Source of the DNA: Candidatus Saccharimonadales bacterium
GTDB taxonomy: Bacteria; Patescibacteriota; Saccharimonadia; UBA4664; SCTI01
Reading direction: 5' to 3'
Assembly (NCBI GenBank): GCA_030150485.1
Contig: JASLFZ010000061.1
Location: 1-26,549, forward strand
DNA: 26,549 nt
Positions 8,902 through 15,798 of this stretch are shown in pieces. The notes under the pieces are model-generated. The model saw only the letters and a program-made list of their open reading frames with translations, was not told the DNA's origin and did not search any database. The translations under genes were made by a program, and so were the position numbers. The first letter of the stretch is position 1. Each line of letters opens with the position of its first letter.

Positions 8902-8923
8902 CAGTTCGCTCCTTTTGCAGTTA

Positions 8924-8929
8924 ATTGTA
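8924..8929 (-). promoter_or_regulatory. -10 element (TACAAT) for the 8617-8901 gene
   Basis: TACAAT lies about 22 nt before the ATG on the minus strand, leaving room for the AAAAGGAG site. The -35 is weak. Two direct repeats lie just upstream. Confidence 0.4.
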
Positions 8930-8956
8930 GCGCATAAGCGTTTCTAACTCTATGGT

Positions 8957-8975
8957 ATGCGAACGAAATGCGAAC
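8957..8975. repeat. Two 8-bp direct repeats with an 11-bp period
   Basis: ATGCGAAC occurs at 8957-8964 and again at 8968-8975. The two copies are on the same DNA face, about 30 bp upstream of the TACAAT at 8924-8929. They could be an activator or repressor site, but chance is possible. Confidence 0.3.
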
Positions 8976-9051
8976 AACAAGACTGGTTCTTTTTGGGGGA
9001 TGGGCTACAATTGCCATCTCATTTTAGCGGGTTGAGATTAACAAATTATTA

Positions 9052-9102
9052 AACGTTTCGTCCTTTTGGACTCATCAGAAAGACTACACAGTCTTTAACG
9101 TT
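9052..9102 (-). ncRNA. Hammerhead ribozyme, type III
   Basis: On the minus strand all conserved core parts are present in order. Stem III 5' strand AACGU is followed by the cleavage nucleotide U (complement of 9097). Stem I is AAAGACT-GTGT-AGTCTTT (9079-9096). The core CUGAUGA is at 9072-9078. Stem II is GUCC-AAAA-GGAC (9060-9071), with the canonical first G-C pair. GAAA is at 9056-9059, and stem III closes with ACGUU. Predicted cleavage is between 9097 and 9096. The open helix is stem III, which makes it type III. It lies in the 276-bp interval between two minus-strand orphan genes, 76 nt past the stop of the upstream one, so it probably cleaves that transcript. Confidence 0.9.
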
Positions 9103-9177
9103 GGGCCGCGAGGGACGGAGCAGCAGCAAGGATGAAACATCACTTGTGCGCCCGAACGCCCCTCACGGAAGCGCCTA

Positions 9178-9582
9178 TTAGCTAGGCCGTGGCACCTGGT
9201 TGATCTCGAGCTGTATGGCTTCACGAAGCTCGGCAACCAGGTGGTCTTTTTGCCGCCGCGAGTAACTTTCGTGCTTATCCAGCCATTCGATCACATGATG
9301 TGAGGTGAGGCTCACCAATACGGGTATCTTTGGCCATTTACGTCGAGGTATGAGCAGCTGGCTAACCTCGAATTTCTGCCCATTGTGCGAGGCAAATACA
9401 AGTATCTCGATGTCGTGCCTCCAATCACTCTTTGGGGCTTCCCCCAGAAGAGTGAGCTGCGCCATATACAGCGGAAGGGGCCAGGAGAAGTCGGCCACTT
9501 GCTTCACAGAGACAAATAGCTCCACTGTCGAATTGAGAGACGGCATTACAGCTTTGTTGCCTGATACTATCTGATTCGTCAT
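9178..9582 (-). CDS. Hypothetical protein upstream of the hammerhead ribozyme
   Basis: The protein is 134 residues long from the chosen ATG at 9582. That start has a Shine-Dalgarno (AAGGGAG, 7 nt spacing). A longer frame from an ATG at 9633 adds 17 residues, but its start lies in the palindrome CTGCCATATGGCAG and lacks a ribosome-binding site. The protein looks cytoplasmic, with a central mixed region (DIEILVFASHNGQKFEV) and a charged helical C-terminus. I do not recognise it. A TATAAT promoter directly follows truB, so it is probably transcribed on its own, through the ribozyme downstream. Confidence 0.6.
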   Translation of the reverse strand: MTNQIVSGNKAVMPSLNSTVELFVSVKQVADFSWPLPLYMAQLTLLGEAPKSDWRHDIEILVFASHNGQKFEVSQLLIPRRKWPKIPVLVSLTSHHVIEWLDKHESYSRRQKDHLVAELREAIQLEINQVPRPS

Positions 9583-9650
9583 GTCAATGCTCCCTTGGGA
9601 GGATGGGTAGGTAATCAACCATTCAACTGCCATATGGCAGGAATATCTAT

Positions 9651-9656
9651 ATTATA
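9651..9656 (-). promoter_or_regulatory. Extended -10 (TGCTATAAT) for the 9178-9582 gene
   Basis: The minus strand reads TGCTATAAT immediately after the truB stop. The predicted leader to the ATG at 9582 is about 60 nt and includes a 14-bp palindrome (9627-9640). Confidence 0.5.
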
Positions 9657-9659
9657 GCA

Positions 9660-10397
9660 CTATTCATTAATAATATCAAGCAATACGTTGATAGGAGTTG
9701 TAAGGCTTGCTGCGCTGACGGATTCAAGGGTGGCCGCCTGGCTAATATCATAGCTGCCTACTTGTGTACGGCGCAGACTGCTCAAATAGGCACCAGTTGA
9801 CAGCTGCGTGCCGATATCCTCCCCCAATGTACGGATATAGGTTCCGCTGGAGACGCTGGCCTCAAACCTGACATGGGGGTAAGTGTAATCCAGCAGCTTA
9901 ATAGCGTGGATGGTCACGCGGCGGGGTGGCATTTCGACGGTCTTACCCTGGCGAGCCAGCTTGTAGGCCCGCACACCGTTGATCTTAATAGCCGAGTACT
10001 GGTTAGGCGTTTGGGTAATTTCACCGGTAAAGTACTCTAAAGCGGCTGTAACCTCCTTTTGAGTAGGCTGGCGGTCCGAAACGGGGGTCAACTCCCCTTC
10101 GGCGTCTCCGGTGCTCGAGTTCGCGCCGAGCGTCATTTCAGCTACATAGGTTTTATCGAGACCGACCAGCTGGCTGGCCTGCTTAGTAGCCGAGCCCAAC
10201 AGCATTAGCATCAGGCCGGTTGCCATTGGGTCGAGCGTACCCGCATGGCCAATTTTACGGACGCCGGTCTGACGACGCAGTGCCCGAACAATGTCGAACG
10301 AGCTAATACCAGATGGTTTATCAATCAAGAGGAGGCCACTCGGCCCTAGAGTCGCAGGTATCGGCTTAATACTCAAATTCGTCGAGGCGCTGGGCAA
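9660..10397 (-). CDS. truB: tRNA pseudouridine(55) synthase TruB
   Basis: The 245-residue protein shows TruB motifs: GLLLIDKPSGISSFDIVRALRR near the N-terminus, GHAGTLDPMATG with the catalytic Asp, and GTYIRTLGEDIG later. Family knowledge: it makes pseudouridine 55 in the T-loop of tRNAs. The start shown is TTG and overlaps the upstream gene by 32 bp; a TTG at 10376 is an alternative. Neither has a clear Shine-Dalgarno, and coupling to the DHH-like gene is likely. The C-terminal PUA-like part is short, as in many bacterial TruB proteins. Confidence 0.93.
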   Translation of the reverse strand: MPSASTNLSIKPIPATLGPSGLLLIDKPSGISSFDIVRALRRQTGVRKIGHAGTLDPMATGLMLMLLGSATKQASQLVGLDKTYVAEMTLGANSSTGDAEGELTPVSDRQPTQKEVTAALEYFTGEITQTPNQYSAIKINGVRAYKLARQGKTVEMPPRRVTIHAIKLLDYTYPHVRFEASVSSGTYIRTLGEDIGTQLSTGAYLSSLRRTQVGSYDISQAATLESVSAASLTTPINVLLDIINE

Positions 10398-11814
10398 ACA
10401 TGGGGTTGTTGGTCGGGTTGGTGGGCTTAGCTGGCTGGACAGGGCGAGCCGGGCGACGATCGCTGGTGTCGTTGATGAGTGGCTCCGGCTCGGTGGTCAT
10501 GAGCGGGTTAGCTGGGTGACTCGAGGAGTTCGCAGCGGGACGCTCATTCTCGATGTGCTGCGGAGGCAGGAGCTCTTCCAGGGCGGACGATTCGGCCTCG
10601 GCCTCTTGAGGCGACGATGGTACGGCCGGCACGGGGAACTCGGGCTGGTTGGGCTCAGAATCGGACTGCTTAGGCGCCTCGGGTGCGGGTTCTGGTGATG
10701 GTGTGGGGGCAGGCTGCGCTACGGGAGCGGCCGGAAGCTCCGGTTGGTCGTAGCTAGGCGCCGAAGGCAAGGTCGGTTGAGATACCGGTGCCGGTTGTGG
10801 CTCCGGGTCAGCTGGCTGAATCGGCTGAGGACGCGGGGTAGGCGGCTGCGATGGAGCCTGAGACTGAGATTGCGGTGCAGGCGCAAAGGGCTGCGGCTGT
10901 CTTTGGAACATAGGGGCCTCCGGTGATTGGGTTGGTTGGGACGAGCTAGCCGCTTGGGCTACGGGACGCGATTCGCGGTCCTGATTGCGGTTACGCGTCG
11001 GAGCAGATGATTGCGGCGCCGGTCGCTTATCGCGATCAGCCCGCTCGCGCTCGGTGCGCTCTCGGTAGAGACCTTTGACGATCTTTTGTTGGTCGGCGCC
11101 CATAGCGAGCATCTGGGCGGCCACGGTCATGGTTTTGGCGGTAGTGTGGGTCGCGGTAAAGCGATCGGTTGCGGCCATAATACCGGTCAACATAGTTGTA
11201 GCGATTTGCTCATCGATAAGGCCATTCTGGAGCGACTCCGAGAGCGCAATTAAAATTTCAGCCAAGCTGGCAGCTGAGGTCTCTACCAGGTTGATGGCAC
11301 CATACTGTTCATTAATGCGGTGAAAATCGATGTTGGCGAGCGGGATTTTGCGCAAAAGCTCGGCGTTCTGCGCGTACACCTTATCGATACGACTGTAGGA
11401 TGCTACTCCGAGCACGATAATGAGGTCAAACTGGTACTCGCCAAAGGCGTAACCCATATCGCGCGGGCCAAAACTGCCAGCAAAGGGAGTGATGTGGATA
11501 TTGAGCTTCCCCTCTTCGATGGTGTACTTAAGCTTATCAACCTCGGCGTGGCCTAAATCGACTTGCACGATAAAATCGCGCAGGCCACCAAGCGTGCGCT
11601 CAATCAGGTTGGTAGACAAAAACTTGGTACCGGCCGGAATGTCATCGCTGATGACGGCCGTGACTTTTTTGCCATATTTCCGCAGGAGAGCTGATAGCGC
11701 AATAGTCGAAGCCACCTGGTCGATTGACGGGTGTTGACCGGTCATAATCAGGATGGTTTCGGCTTGGCGGATCGCCTCCGACGTTTGTTGTTTGGGAGTT
11801 AGTTCTTTATCCAT
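10366..11814 (-). CDS. Degenerate DHH-family (NrnA-like) protein with a long disordered tail
   Basis: The 482-residue protein has an N-terminal DHH/NrnA-like half (1-260) and a Pro/Gln/Glu/Ala-rich tail of about 220 residues. The fold pattern is recognisable, but the metal ligands are lost. The first motif reads TGQHPSIDQVAST instead of PDgDaiGS. The second reads VLGVASYSRID without its Asp. DHH itself is DFH at 163-165, and TDTGRF is ATDRFT. Family knowledge: active members degrade nanoRNA or pAp; this one is probably not catalytic. It sits directly upstream of truB, a place often held by NrnA (beside rbfA and infB) in other bacteria. Start ATG 11814 follows a consensus promoter by about 21 nt; the Shine-Dalgarno is weak. 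Confidence 0.7.
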   Translation of the reverse strand: MDKELTPKQQTSEAIRQAETILIMTGQHPSIDQVASTIALSALLRKYGKKVTAVISDDIPAGTKFLSTNLIERTLGGLRDFIVQVDLGHAEVDKLKYTIEEGKLNIHITPFAGSFGPRDMGYAFGEYQFDLIIVLGVASYSRIDKVYAQNAELLRKIPLANIDFHRINEQYGAINLVETSAASLAEILIALSESLQNGLIDEQIATTMLTGIMAATDRFTATHTTAKTMTVAAQMLAMGADQQKIVKGLYRERTERERADRDKRPAPQSSAPTRNRNQDRESRPVAQAASSSQPTQSPEAPMFQRQPQPFAPAPQSQSQAPSQPPTPRPQPIQPADPEPQPAPVSQPTLPSAPSYDQPELPAAPVAQPAPTPSPEPAPEAPKQSDSEPNQPEFPVPAVPSSPQEAEAESSALEELLPPQHIENERPAANSSSHPANPLMTTEPEPLINDTSDRRPARPVQPAKPTNPTNNPMFAQRLDEFEY

Positions 11815-11835
11815 ACTTGACTCTGGGAATTATTT

Positions 11836-11864
11836 ATTTTATCAAGAAAGTCCCTATCTGTCAA
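11836..11864 (-). promoter_or_regulatory. Consensus promoter for the DHH-like/truB operon
   Basis: TTGACA (11859-11864), 17-bp spacer, TAAAAT (11836-11841) with an upstream TG making an extended -10. It is divergent from the rpsT promoter. Confidence 0.75.
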
Positions 11865-11909
11865 TACCTGGACGCTGCTTATGGTTTTTAGGTGTTCGCA
11901 GGCTCCTGC

Positions 11910-11938
11910 TTTACAAGCCGGCTTAGATGCGCTAAAAT
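11910..11938 (+). promoter_or_regulatory. Promoter for rpsT
   Basis: TTTACA (11910-11915), 17-bp spacer, TAAAAT (11933-11938). The ATG follows 10 nt later, so the predicted leader is about 3-4 nt with no Shine-Dalgarno. Confidence 0.7.
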
Positions 11939-11948
11939 CTCATCTGTT

Positions 11949-12317
11949 ATGCCGATTATTGCATCCGCCATTAAACGAGTCCGCCAGCAGGCCAAGCGTC
12001 GCAGCCGCAACCTGCAGGTTAAGCGTGCCATCCACAACGATGTGCGCGCCTTTACGGATGCGGTCGCAACTGGCGACGCGAAAGTAATTAGCGAGACGCT
12101 GGTCGCCGCCATCAGCGAGATTGACCGAGCGGTTAAAAAGGGTACGATTCACCGTAACACCGCCGGGCGGCGTAAGTCGCAGCTGCAAAAGCTAGCCAAC
12201 AGTGCCCAGAGCGAAGCGCCCACCAAGCCAGCCCCTAAGGCTAAACCCGCTACTAAAGCTAAGGCCGCGGCCAAGCCGAAAGCCAAACCAAAGGCCAAAA
12301 CGGCTAAATCCTCTTAA
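11949..12317 (+). CDS. rpsT: 30S ribosomal protein S20 with Lys/Ala-rich extension
   Basis: The 122-residue protein begins MPIIASAIKRVRQQAKRRSRN, the S20 signature. It continues with helical segments to KLANSA at about residue 85. The last 35 or so residues are an Ala/Lys/Pro repeat (KAKPATKAKAAAKPKAKPK), which makes it longer than a typical S20 of about 85-90 residues. Family knowledge: S20 binds the 5' domain of 16S rRNA. The start was set at 11949 because it restores the normal N-terminus; an upstream in-frame ATG is not supported. A strong intrinsic terminator begins at the stop codon. Confidence 0.93.
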   Translation: MPIIASAIKRVRQQAKRRSRNLQVKRAIHNDVRAFTDAVATGDAKVISETLVAAISEIDRAVKKGTIHRNTAGRRKSQLQKLANSAQSEAPTKPAPKAKPATKAKAAAKPKAKPKAKTAKSS

Positions 12318-12343
12318 AACCCGGTCACGCGACCGGGTTTTTT
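12317..12343 (+). terminator. Intrinsic terminator of rpsT
   Basis: AAACCCGGTC, loop ACGC, GACCGGGTTT, then a run of Ts. The stem starts inside the rpsT stop codon. Confidence 0.9.
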
Positions 12344-12345
12344 GA

Positions 12346-12351
12346 TAGACT
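12346..12351 (+). promoter_or_regulatory. Extended -10 (TGATAGACT) for the 12358 gene
   Basis: This -10 begins right after the T-run of the rpsT terminator and ends 6 nt before the next ATG. No -35 is evident; that region lies within the terminator stem. Confidence 0.5.
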
Positions 12352-12357
12352 AATGGC

Positions 12358-12552
12358 ATGAAGGCGACCGCTGATACCCTACGAGCACAGATTATAGAAC
12401 GCAGCGAGACGCTGGCCGAGCACGTTAAGCTGCTGCGTGACTACGCCACCACCCCAGATAATGTGTGGCTCGCGCGCGGTGAGCTTAATCATATTAGTGA
12501 GTATGTCGGCGAGCTCGAGGGGCTACTAACTCAGCTCAAGCAGGCCGATTAA
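12358..12552 (+). CDS. Small hypothetical helical protein
   Basis: The 64-residue protein is mostly charged and helical (LRAQIIERSETLAEHVKLLRD, then ELNHISEYVGELEGLLTQLK), probably a small coiled coil or helical hairpin. There is no Shine-Dalgarno, but an extended -10 exactly 6 nt upstream supports leaderless translation. Its TAA overlaps the convergent holA stop in a shared TTAA. I do not recognise a family. Confidence 0.6.
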   Translation: MKATADTLRAQIIERSETLAEHVKLLRDYATTPDNVWLARGELNHISEYVGELEGLLTQLKQAD

Positions 12553-13484
12553 GCGGCCACCTTGCCCGCAACATCATAAATAAGCTGCTCAACCAGTATA
12601 TCGGCCGAGCCGGCACCCGACTTAATGCGATAATCGGTATCTACTGCCTGCAAAAAGGCGGCTTTTAGGCAGTCTTTATCAAGAGCATGCCGGTGAGACA
12701 GCATTTTGCCGGCCACAAATGGCGACATGGCGGCGGTTTTCGCCAAGACGGCCGGGGTGGTATCCCCCGCAACTTTAGCGAACAACAGGTTACGCAGCTG
12801 CCAAATCACCATGCTCAACATGTACATTTCATTAAGTCCGTCGTCACGCAGCTGGCGATATAGCCGCGAGGCGACCGCCAGCTTGCCAGCGGTCATGGCC
12901 TCTACCAGGTTAAAGATGGTTTCGGAGTGGCCCTCCTCCACCATATCGCCGACGTCCTCTGCGGTAATCGGCGAGGCGTGGGCGGCCAGCTTGGCAATTT
13001 CGTTACTCAGACGCCACTGATCCTCGCCGGCCAGATCAAGCAAGCGCCCCACAGCGGGGCGCTCGATGGTAGCACCGGCCGCTGCGGCCTGGCGCACCAC
13101 CCACTGATGGAGCTTAGGGGTAGTAAGCGGCTCAAACTTAATGGGTTTTGCGATCTTGGTGAGAGCTTTAAAGTAGGCTGTGCGCTGATCGGCGGCGGCA
13201 TCGTAGAATACCGCTACGGTAGTTTCGGGGACGTCCTCGAGGTACTTTGCAATCTGCGGCGCCACCACTTTATTAGTACCCAGAGCCTCAATAATGACCA
13301 GCCGGCTGGTAGTCAAAAAAGGAGCTGCCTGCAGTGCGCCAACCAGTTCGTCGGCCTTGAGCTTGGCCCCATCGAGTCGCTCGAGGCCTAAATCACCGCC
13401 GGTTTTCTTGCGGTATTCGGCGGTCAGCTTGGCGAGCTGCTGGCGGGCAGCATAGGTGTTAGGGCCATAAAAAAACAGGATCAT
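12549..13484 (-). CDS. holA: DNA polymerase III subunit delta
   Basis: The 311-residue protein opens MILFFYGPNTYAARQQLAKL, which resembles the HolA P-loop-like turn, and continues with LVGALQAAPFLTTSRLVII, the clamp-loader delta pattern. The C-terminal domain is helical (LNEMYMLSMVIWQLRNLL). Family knowledge: delta binds and opens the beta clamp during loading. The start codon overlaps the mazG-like stop (TAATG), so translation is coupled. The gene runs convergently into the small plus-strand gene, and the two stops overlap. Confidence 0.88.
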   Translation of the reverse strand: MILFFYGPNTYAARQQLAKLTAEYRKKTGGDLGLERLDGAKLKADELVGALQAAPFLTTSRLVIIEALGTNKVVAPQIAKYLEDVPETTVAVFYDAAADQRTAYFKALTKIAKPIKFEPLTTPKLHQWVVRQAAAAGATIERPAVGRLLDLAGEDQWRLSNEIAKLAAHASPITAEDVGDMVEEGHSETIFNLVEAMTAGKLAVASRLYRQLRDDGLNEMYMLSMVIWQLRNLLFAKVAGDTTPAVLAKTAAMSPFVAGKMLSHRHALDKDCLKAAFLQAVDTDYRIKSGAGSADILVEQLIYDVAGKVAA

Positions 13485-13816
13485 TACAGCTCGGTGTACT
13501 TTTTGGAGTTGCCTTTGGCTTTCTCTACTGGATATTTTGCGATATTTTTAGCCATTTTGTGCCGAGCGGCAGCTGGCAAATCAATATCGGCATCGTGACA
13601 GAACAGGAGCAGCCCGTAGAGAATGTCGGCAGCCTCGTCTTTAACGGCCTCAAGGTCACTGATGTCGTCATCCCATAAAAAGTGCTGGAGCAGCTCCCCC
13701 GACTCGACGCTGATCTGGGCGGCCAGGTTGCGTAAGCTATGAAACTGCTTCCAATCGCGCTTGTTTCTGAATTCCAGGATCTGGCGCTGGAAGTCGGCTA
13801 GTGAATCCCCCTGCAT
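13484..13816 (-). CDS. MazG-like nucleotide pyrophosphohydrolase (dCTPase/RS21-C6 type)
   Basis: The 110-residue protein is the right size for the single-domain all-alpha NTP pyrophosphatases. It has RDWKQFHSLRNLAAQISVESGELLQHFLWDDD, with the E-x-x-x-E metal-binding helix, and DEAADILYGLLLFC, with the second acidic pair. Family knowledge: these hydrolyse dCTP or damaged dNTPs to monophosphates and so clean the nucleotide pool. The ATG at 13816 was preferred because an extended -10 (TGCTACAAT) ends 6 nt before it; a longer frame to 13876 runs into fpg. It begins 4 nt after the fpg stop and overlaps holA. Confidence 0.82.
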   Translation of the reverse strand: MQGDSLADFQRQILEFRNKRDWKQFHSLRNLAAQISVESGELLQHFLWDDDISDLEAVKDEAADILYGLLLFCHDADIDLPAAARHKMAKNIAKYPVEKAKGNSKKYTEL

Positions 13817-13820
13817 AGAC

Positions 13821-14711
13821 CTATTGTAGCACCGAGCCTGGTGGCTTTTGGCAGCGTGGACAGAGATGGGTGCCACGGCCAGCCACGCGGGTTTTGATAA
13901 TTACGGTACCGCACACCGGGCAGGTTAGGCCCTGCCGTCGGAACACTCGGGAGTGATCGAAGTAGTTACCCTCGCCGCCGAGAGCGTTCACGTAGCTCGA
14001 AAAGCTGGTGCCACCGTATTTTATACCGAGAGCGATGATGGTCTTTATGGCCTCGTAGAGCCGTTTAACCTGGGCATTGGTAAGCTCGCCACAGGGAGTG
14101 GCTGGATGGATTTTAGCCAGATGGAGCGACTCATCGGCATAAATATTCCCGACACCCGCCACGGTAGATTGATCGAGAATAACGGCCTTAATGGGCGACC
14201 TGGGATGGCGCGCCAGCGTAGCAGCAAAACCTTTTAGCTCGAAGGCCTCGGTAAGGGGCTCGGGGCCAAGCCGGGCAATGAGGGTATCGCGTATGATTTC
14301 CGCGTCCGGAACCAGCTTAATCCAGCCAAAGATGCGCTGATCATTAAAATATAAGGTGCTGCCGTCGCTGAGGCGAAAGATAACCTTGGTGCTTTTATCA
14401 GGGAGTGTATCGGCCATACTCTTGGTGGGGTGCCCACCGGCATAGCGCTGGCCGTCAGCTTTGGCTAAAACCATCTGGCCGGTCATTTTAAGATGGAAAA
14501 GGAGACTGTAGCTGGTACTAAGGTGAATAATGAGGACTTTACCGCGACGATCGAGCCCGGTAATGGTGGCGCCAATGGCTTGAGCATCGGCCAGCTCGGC
14601 AGACGACTGGAATGATTTAGGATGCAGCACCTCGATATCGGTAATCTCCAGCCCGAGGGTCTTTTGCTCCAGCCCGAGGCGGATGGTTTCAACTTCTGGC
14701 AGTTCTGGCAT
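13821..14711 (-). CDS. mutM: Formamidopyrimidine-DNA glycosylase
   Basis: The 296-residue protein starts MPELPEVETIRLGLE, placing the catalytic Pro next to the removed Met and the key Glu just after it. It continues with GRRGK-type sequence (LDRRGKVLIIHL), the H2TH region (AGVGNIYADESLHLAKIHP) and a C4 zinc finger (CPVCG ... CPRCQ). Family knowledge: it removes 8-oxoguanine and FaPy lesions and nicks the abasic site. The start at 14711 restores the essential N-terminus; a longer frame to 14912 is spurious. A TACAAT ends 6 nt before the ATG and no Shine-Dalgarno is seen. It is grouped with mazG-like, holA and polA. Confidence 0.95.
   Translation of the reverse strand: MPELPEVETIRLGLEQKTLGLEITDIEVLHPKSFQSSAELADAQAIGATITGLDRRGKVLIIHLSTSYSLLFHLKMTGQMVLAKADGQRYAGGHPTKSMADTLPDKSTKVIFRLSDGSTLYFNDQRIFGWIKLVPDAEIIRDTLIARLGPEPLTEAFELKGFAATLARHPRSPIKAVILDQSTVAGVGNIYADESLHLAKIHPATPCGELTNAQVKRLYEAIKTIIALGIKYGGTSFSSYVNALGGEGNYFDHSRVFRRQGLTCPVCGTVIIKTRVAGRGTHLCPRCQKPPGSVLQ
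13823..13828 (-). promoter_or_regulatory. Extended -10 (TGCTACAAT) for the mazG-like gene
   Basis: This motif overlaps the last codons of fpg (TACAATAG includes its stop) and ends 6 nt before the mazG-like ATG. It would allow a separate leaderless transcript inside the operon. Confidence 0.5.
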
Positions 14712-14717
14712 GGCACT

Positions 14718-14723
14718 ATTGTA
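14718..14723 (-). promoter_or_regulatory. -10 element (TACAAT) for fpg
   Basis: It ends 6 nt before the fpg ATG, consistent with leaderless initiation. No TG extension or clear -35 is seen. Confidence 0.5.
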
Positions 14724-14737
14724 GCCTAAGCGTGCGA

Positions 14738-14772
14738 ACGGCGCGGGAATCTGGTTTAGATTCCCGCGCCGT
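14738..14772. terminator. Long perfect hairpin between an orphan gene and fpg
   Basis: ACGGCGCGGGAATC, loop TGGTTTA, GATTCCCGCGCCGT: a 14-bp perfect stem. Neither side has a U-run. It probably separates the minus-strand 14792 gene from fpg as a transcript-end or stability element. Confidence 0.5.
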
Positions 14773-14791
14773 GGAGTACAGCGATCTGATT

Positions 14792-15181
14792 TCAGGCGGC
14801 CAGCGGAAGTGGGTCGGCGACCGGTAGCGGGGCTACGTTGCTTGTGCGAACCTGGTCGGCTCGCTCGCGGATGAGGGCGACCGCCGGGGGAACCAGGAAG
14901 TTGATGGCCCATATGTGAAGCTGGGAGTCATCCTCCAGGATATCCCTGGTTGGCGGAATCGGTGCGAAGTCCGTCTGTGAGAGGTGCTCGGAAAGCAGTC
15001 CGAGTTCATCTCGAGACATTCTGCCTACCAGCCTTCGAGCGGCTGTTTCGAGGCCAAGTGTGTGCCCCCGAGTGATCCCAAGAGCCTCGTCCTCGAGGCA
15101 CTCGAATACGTCGTTGACGGGGTCGGTTGCGTGCAAAAGCTGGGGCCGTGAATCGGATCGTACTATGGTAAGGCCTGACAT
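14792..15181 (-). CDS. Hypothetical protein
   Basis: The 129-residue protein has a Shine-Dalgarno (AGAAAGG) and a TTGCGC-17-TATAAC promoter, so expression is credible. The middle is helical and charged (LETAARRLVGRMSRDELGLLSEHLS); the end is Pro/Ala/Leu-rich. There is no signal peptide or membrane segment. I do not recognise a family. It is divergent from a two-gene orphan operon at 15354, and the two share an upstream region, so regulation may be joint. Confidence 0.6.
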   Translation of the reverse strand: MSGLTIVRSDSRPQLLHATDPVNDVFECLEDEALGITRGHTLGLETAARRLVGRMSRDELGLLSEHLSQTDFAPIPPTRDILEDDSQLHIWAINFLVPPAVALIRERADQVRTSNVAPLPVADPLPLAA

Positions 15182-15231
15182 GGTCGTTGCCTTTCTATCG
15201 AGTTGCCCTGCGTCATGCTCAGCTACTTCTT

Positions 15232-15260
15232 GTTATACGCTCAAGTAAGCATAAGCGCAA
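15232..15260 (-). promoter_or_regulatory. Promoter for the 14792-15181 gene
   Basis: TTGCGC (15255-15260), 17-bp spacer, TATAAC (15232-15237) on the minus strand. The predicted leader is about 45 nt and carries a Shine-Dalgarno. Confidence 0.5.
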
Positions 15261-15284
15261 TAACTCACATCTTGACGTGAAGGC

Positions 15285-15312
15285 TTGCAATCTATAGCGT
15301 AAGGAGTATCAT
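15285..15312 (+). promoter_or_regulatory. Possible promoter for the 15354-15796 operon
   Basis: TTGCAA (15285-15290), 16-bp spacer, TATCAT (15307-15312). A competing TTGACG at 15272-15277 has a poorer -10. It is divergent from the 14792 gene. Confidence 0.4.
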
Positions 15313-15353
15313 ACAAGCGTTCTTCACAACTTGGCTATCAAGGAGAAGTAGTC

Positions 15354-15548
15354 ATGGCGGCTAATGCTAGGGGGCTCTATCGCCTAACGGTAAGGATGAA
15401 TACCCTCGGTGTAAATTTGGTTCGCTGCCAGGATCCAAAGGGGCAAGAACGTATAAAGGCTCGAATTTTTGAGCTCAAAGCCCAATACGATCAACTGGAC
15501 AGAGAAGTTTACGAACAGCAAGTCGGAAAGCAGCTGCAAGCAGCATGA
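15354..15548 (+). CDS. Small hypothetical protein, first of two overlapping orphans
   Basis: The 64-residue protein has a strong Shine-Dalgarno (AAGGAG, about 8 nt before the ATG). Its second half is a charged helix (RIKARIFELKAQYDQLDREVYEQQ), likely a coiled coil. Its TGA overlaps the next start (ATGA). No family is recognised. Confidence 0.6.
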   Translation: MAANARGLYRLTVRMNTLGVNLVRCQDPKGQERIKARIFELKAQYDQLDREVYEQQVGKQLQAA

Positions 15549-15796
15549 GTGCCATCGAAACACTGGTTCGATTCACAGGCTCACGCCCAACAGCAACACT
15601 GAGCGTTGCCGGAGCAACCTGCGAGCGCATTCCTCTCGCAACCGCTCGAGCACGTCTCGGCGACCCGCAGCTGAGCGGAGGTGGCTTCCGCCTTGTGTGT
15701 TACAGCGCCGAGTCAGCCTCTTCGGTAGCTGGTCTACTCCAGGAGCTTCAGAAGCGAGGCGGTCTCACCGTTCTCCCAAGGAAGCTAACTCTCTAA
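15545..15796 (+). CDS. Small hypothetical protein, second of two overlapping orphans
   Basis: The 83-residue protein starts in the ATGA overlap with the preceding gene, so translation is coupled. It has a beta-rich first half and a helix near SSVAGLLQELQKRGG. There is no signal peptide or membrane segment. Two strong hairpins follow its stop at once. I cannot assign a function; the pair resembles small accessory operons, such as toxin-antitoxin pairs, only in layout. Confidence 0.55.
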   Translation: MSAIETLVRFTGSRPTATLSVAGATCERIPLATARARLGDPQLSGGGFRLVCYSAESASSVAGLLQELQKRGGLTVLPRKLTL

Positions 15797-15798
15797 CT

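Noticed and set aside
9006..9011. Plus-strand promoter (TACAAT) heading into the hammerhead region
   Set aside because: No usable -35 or gene lies downstream on the plus strand; the hexamer alone is weak evidence.
13821..14912. Long form of fpg starting at 14912
   Set aside because: The extra residues are unrelated to the family and would bury the N-terminal Pro that must follow the initiator Met for catalysis.
15354..15796. Toxin-antitoxin pair
   Set aside because: The size and ATGA overlap fit, but neither protein shows a known toxin or antitoxin motif.
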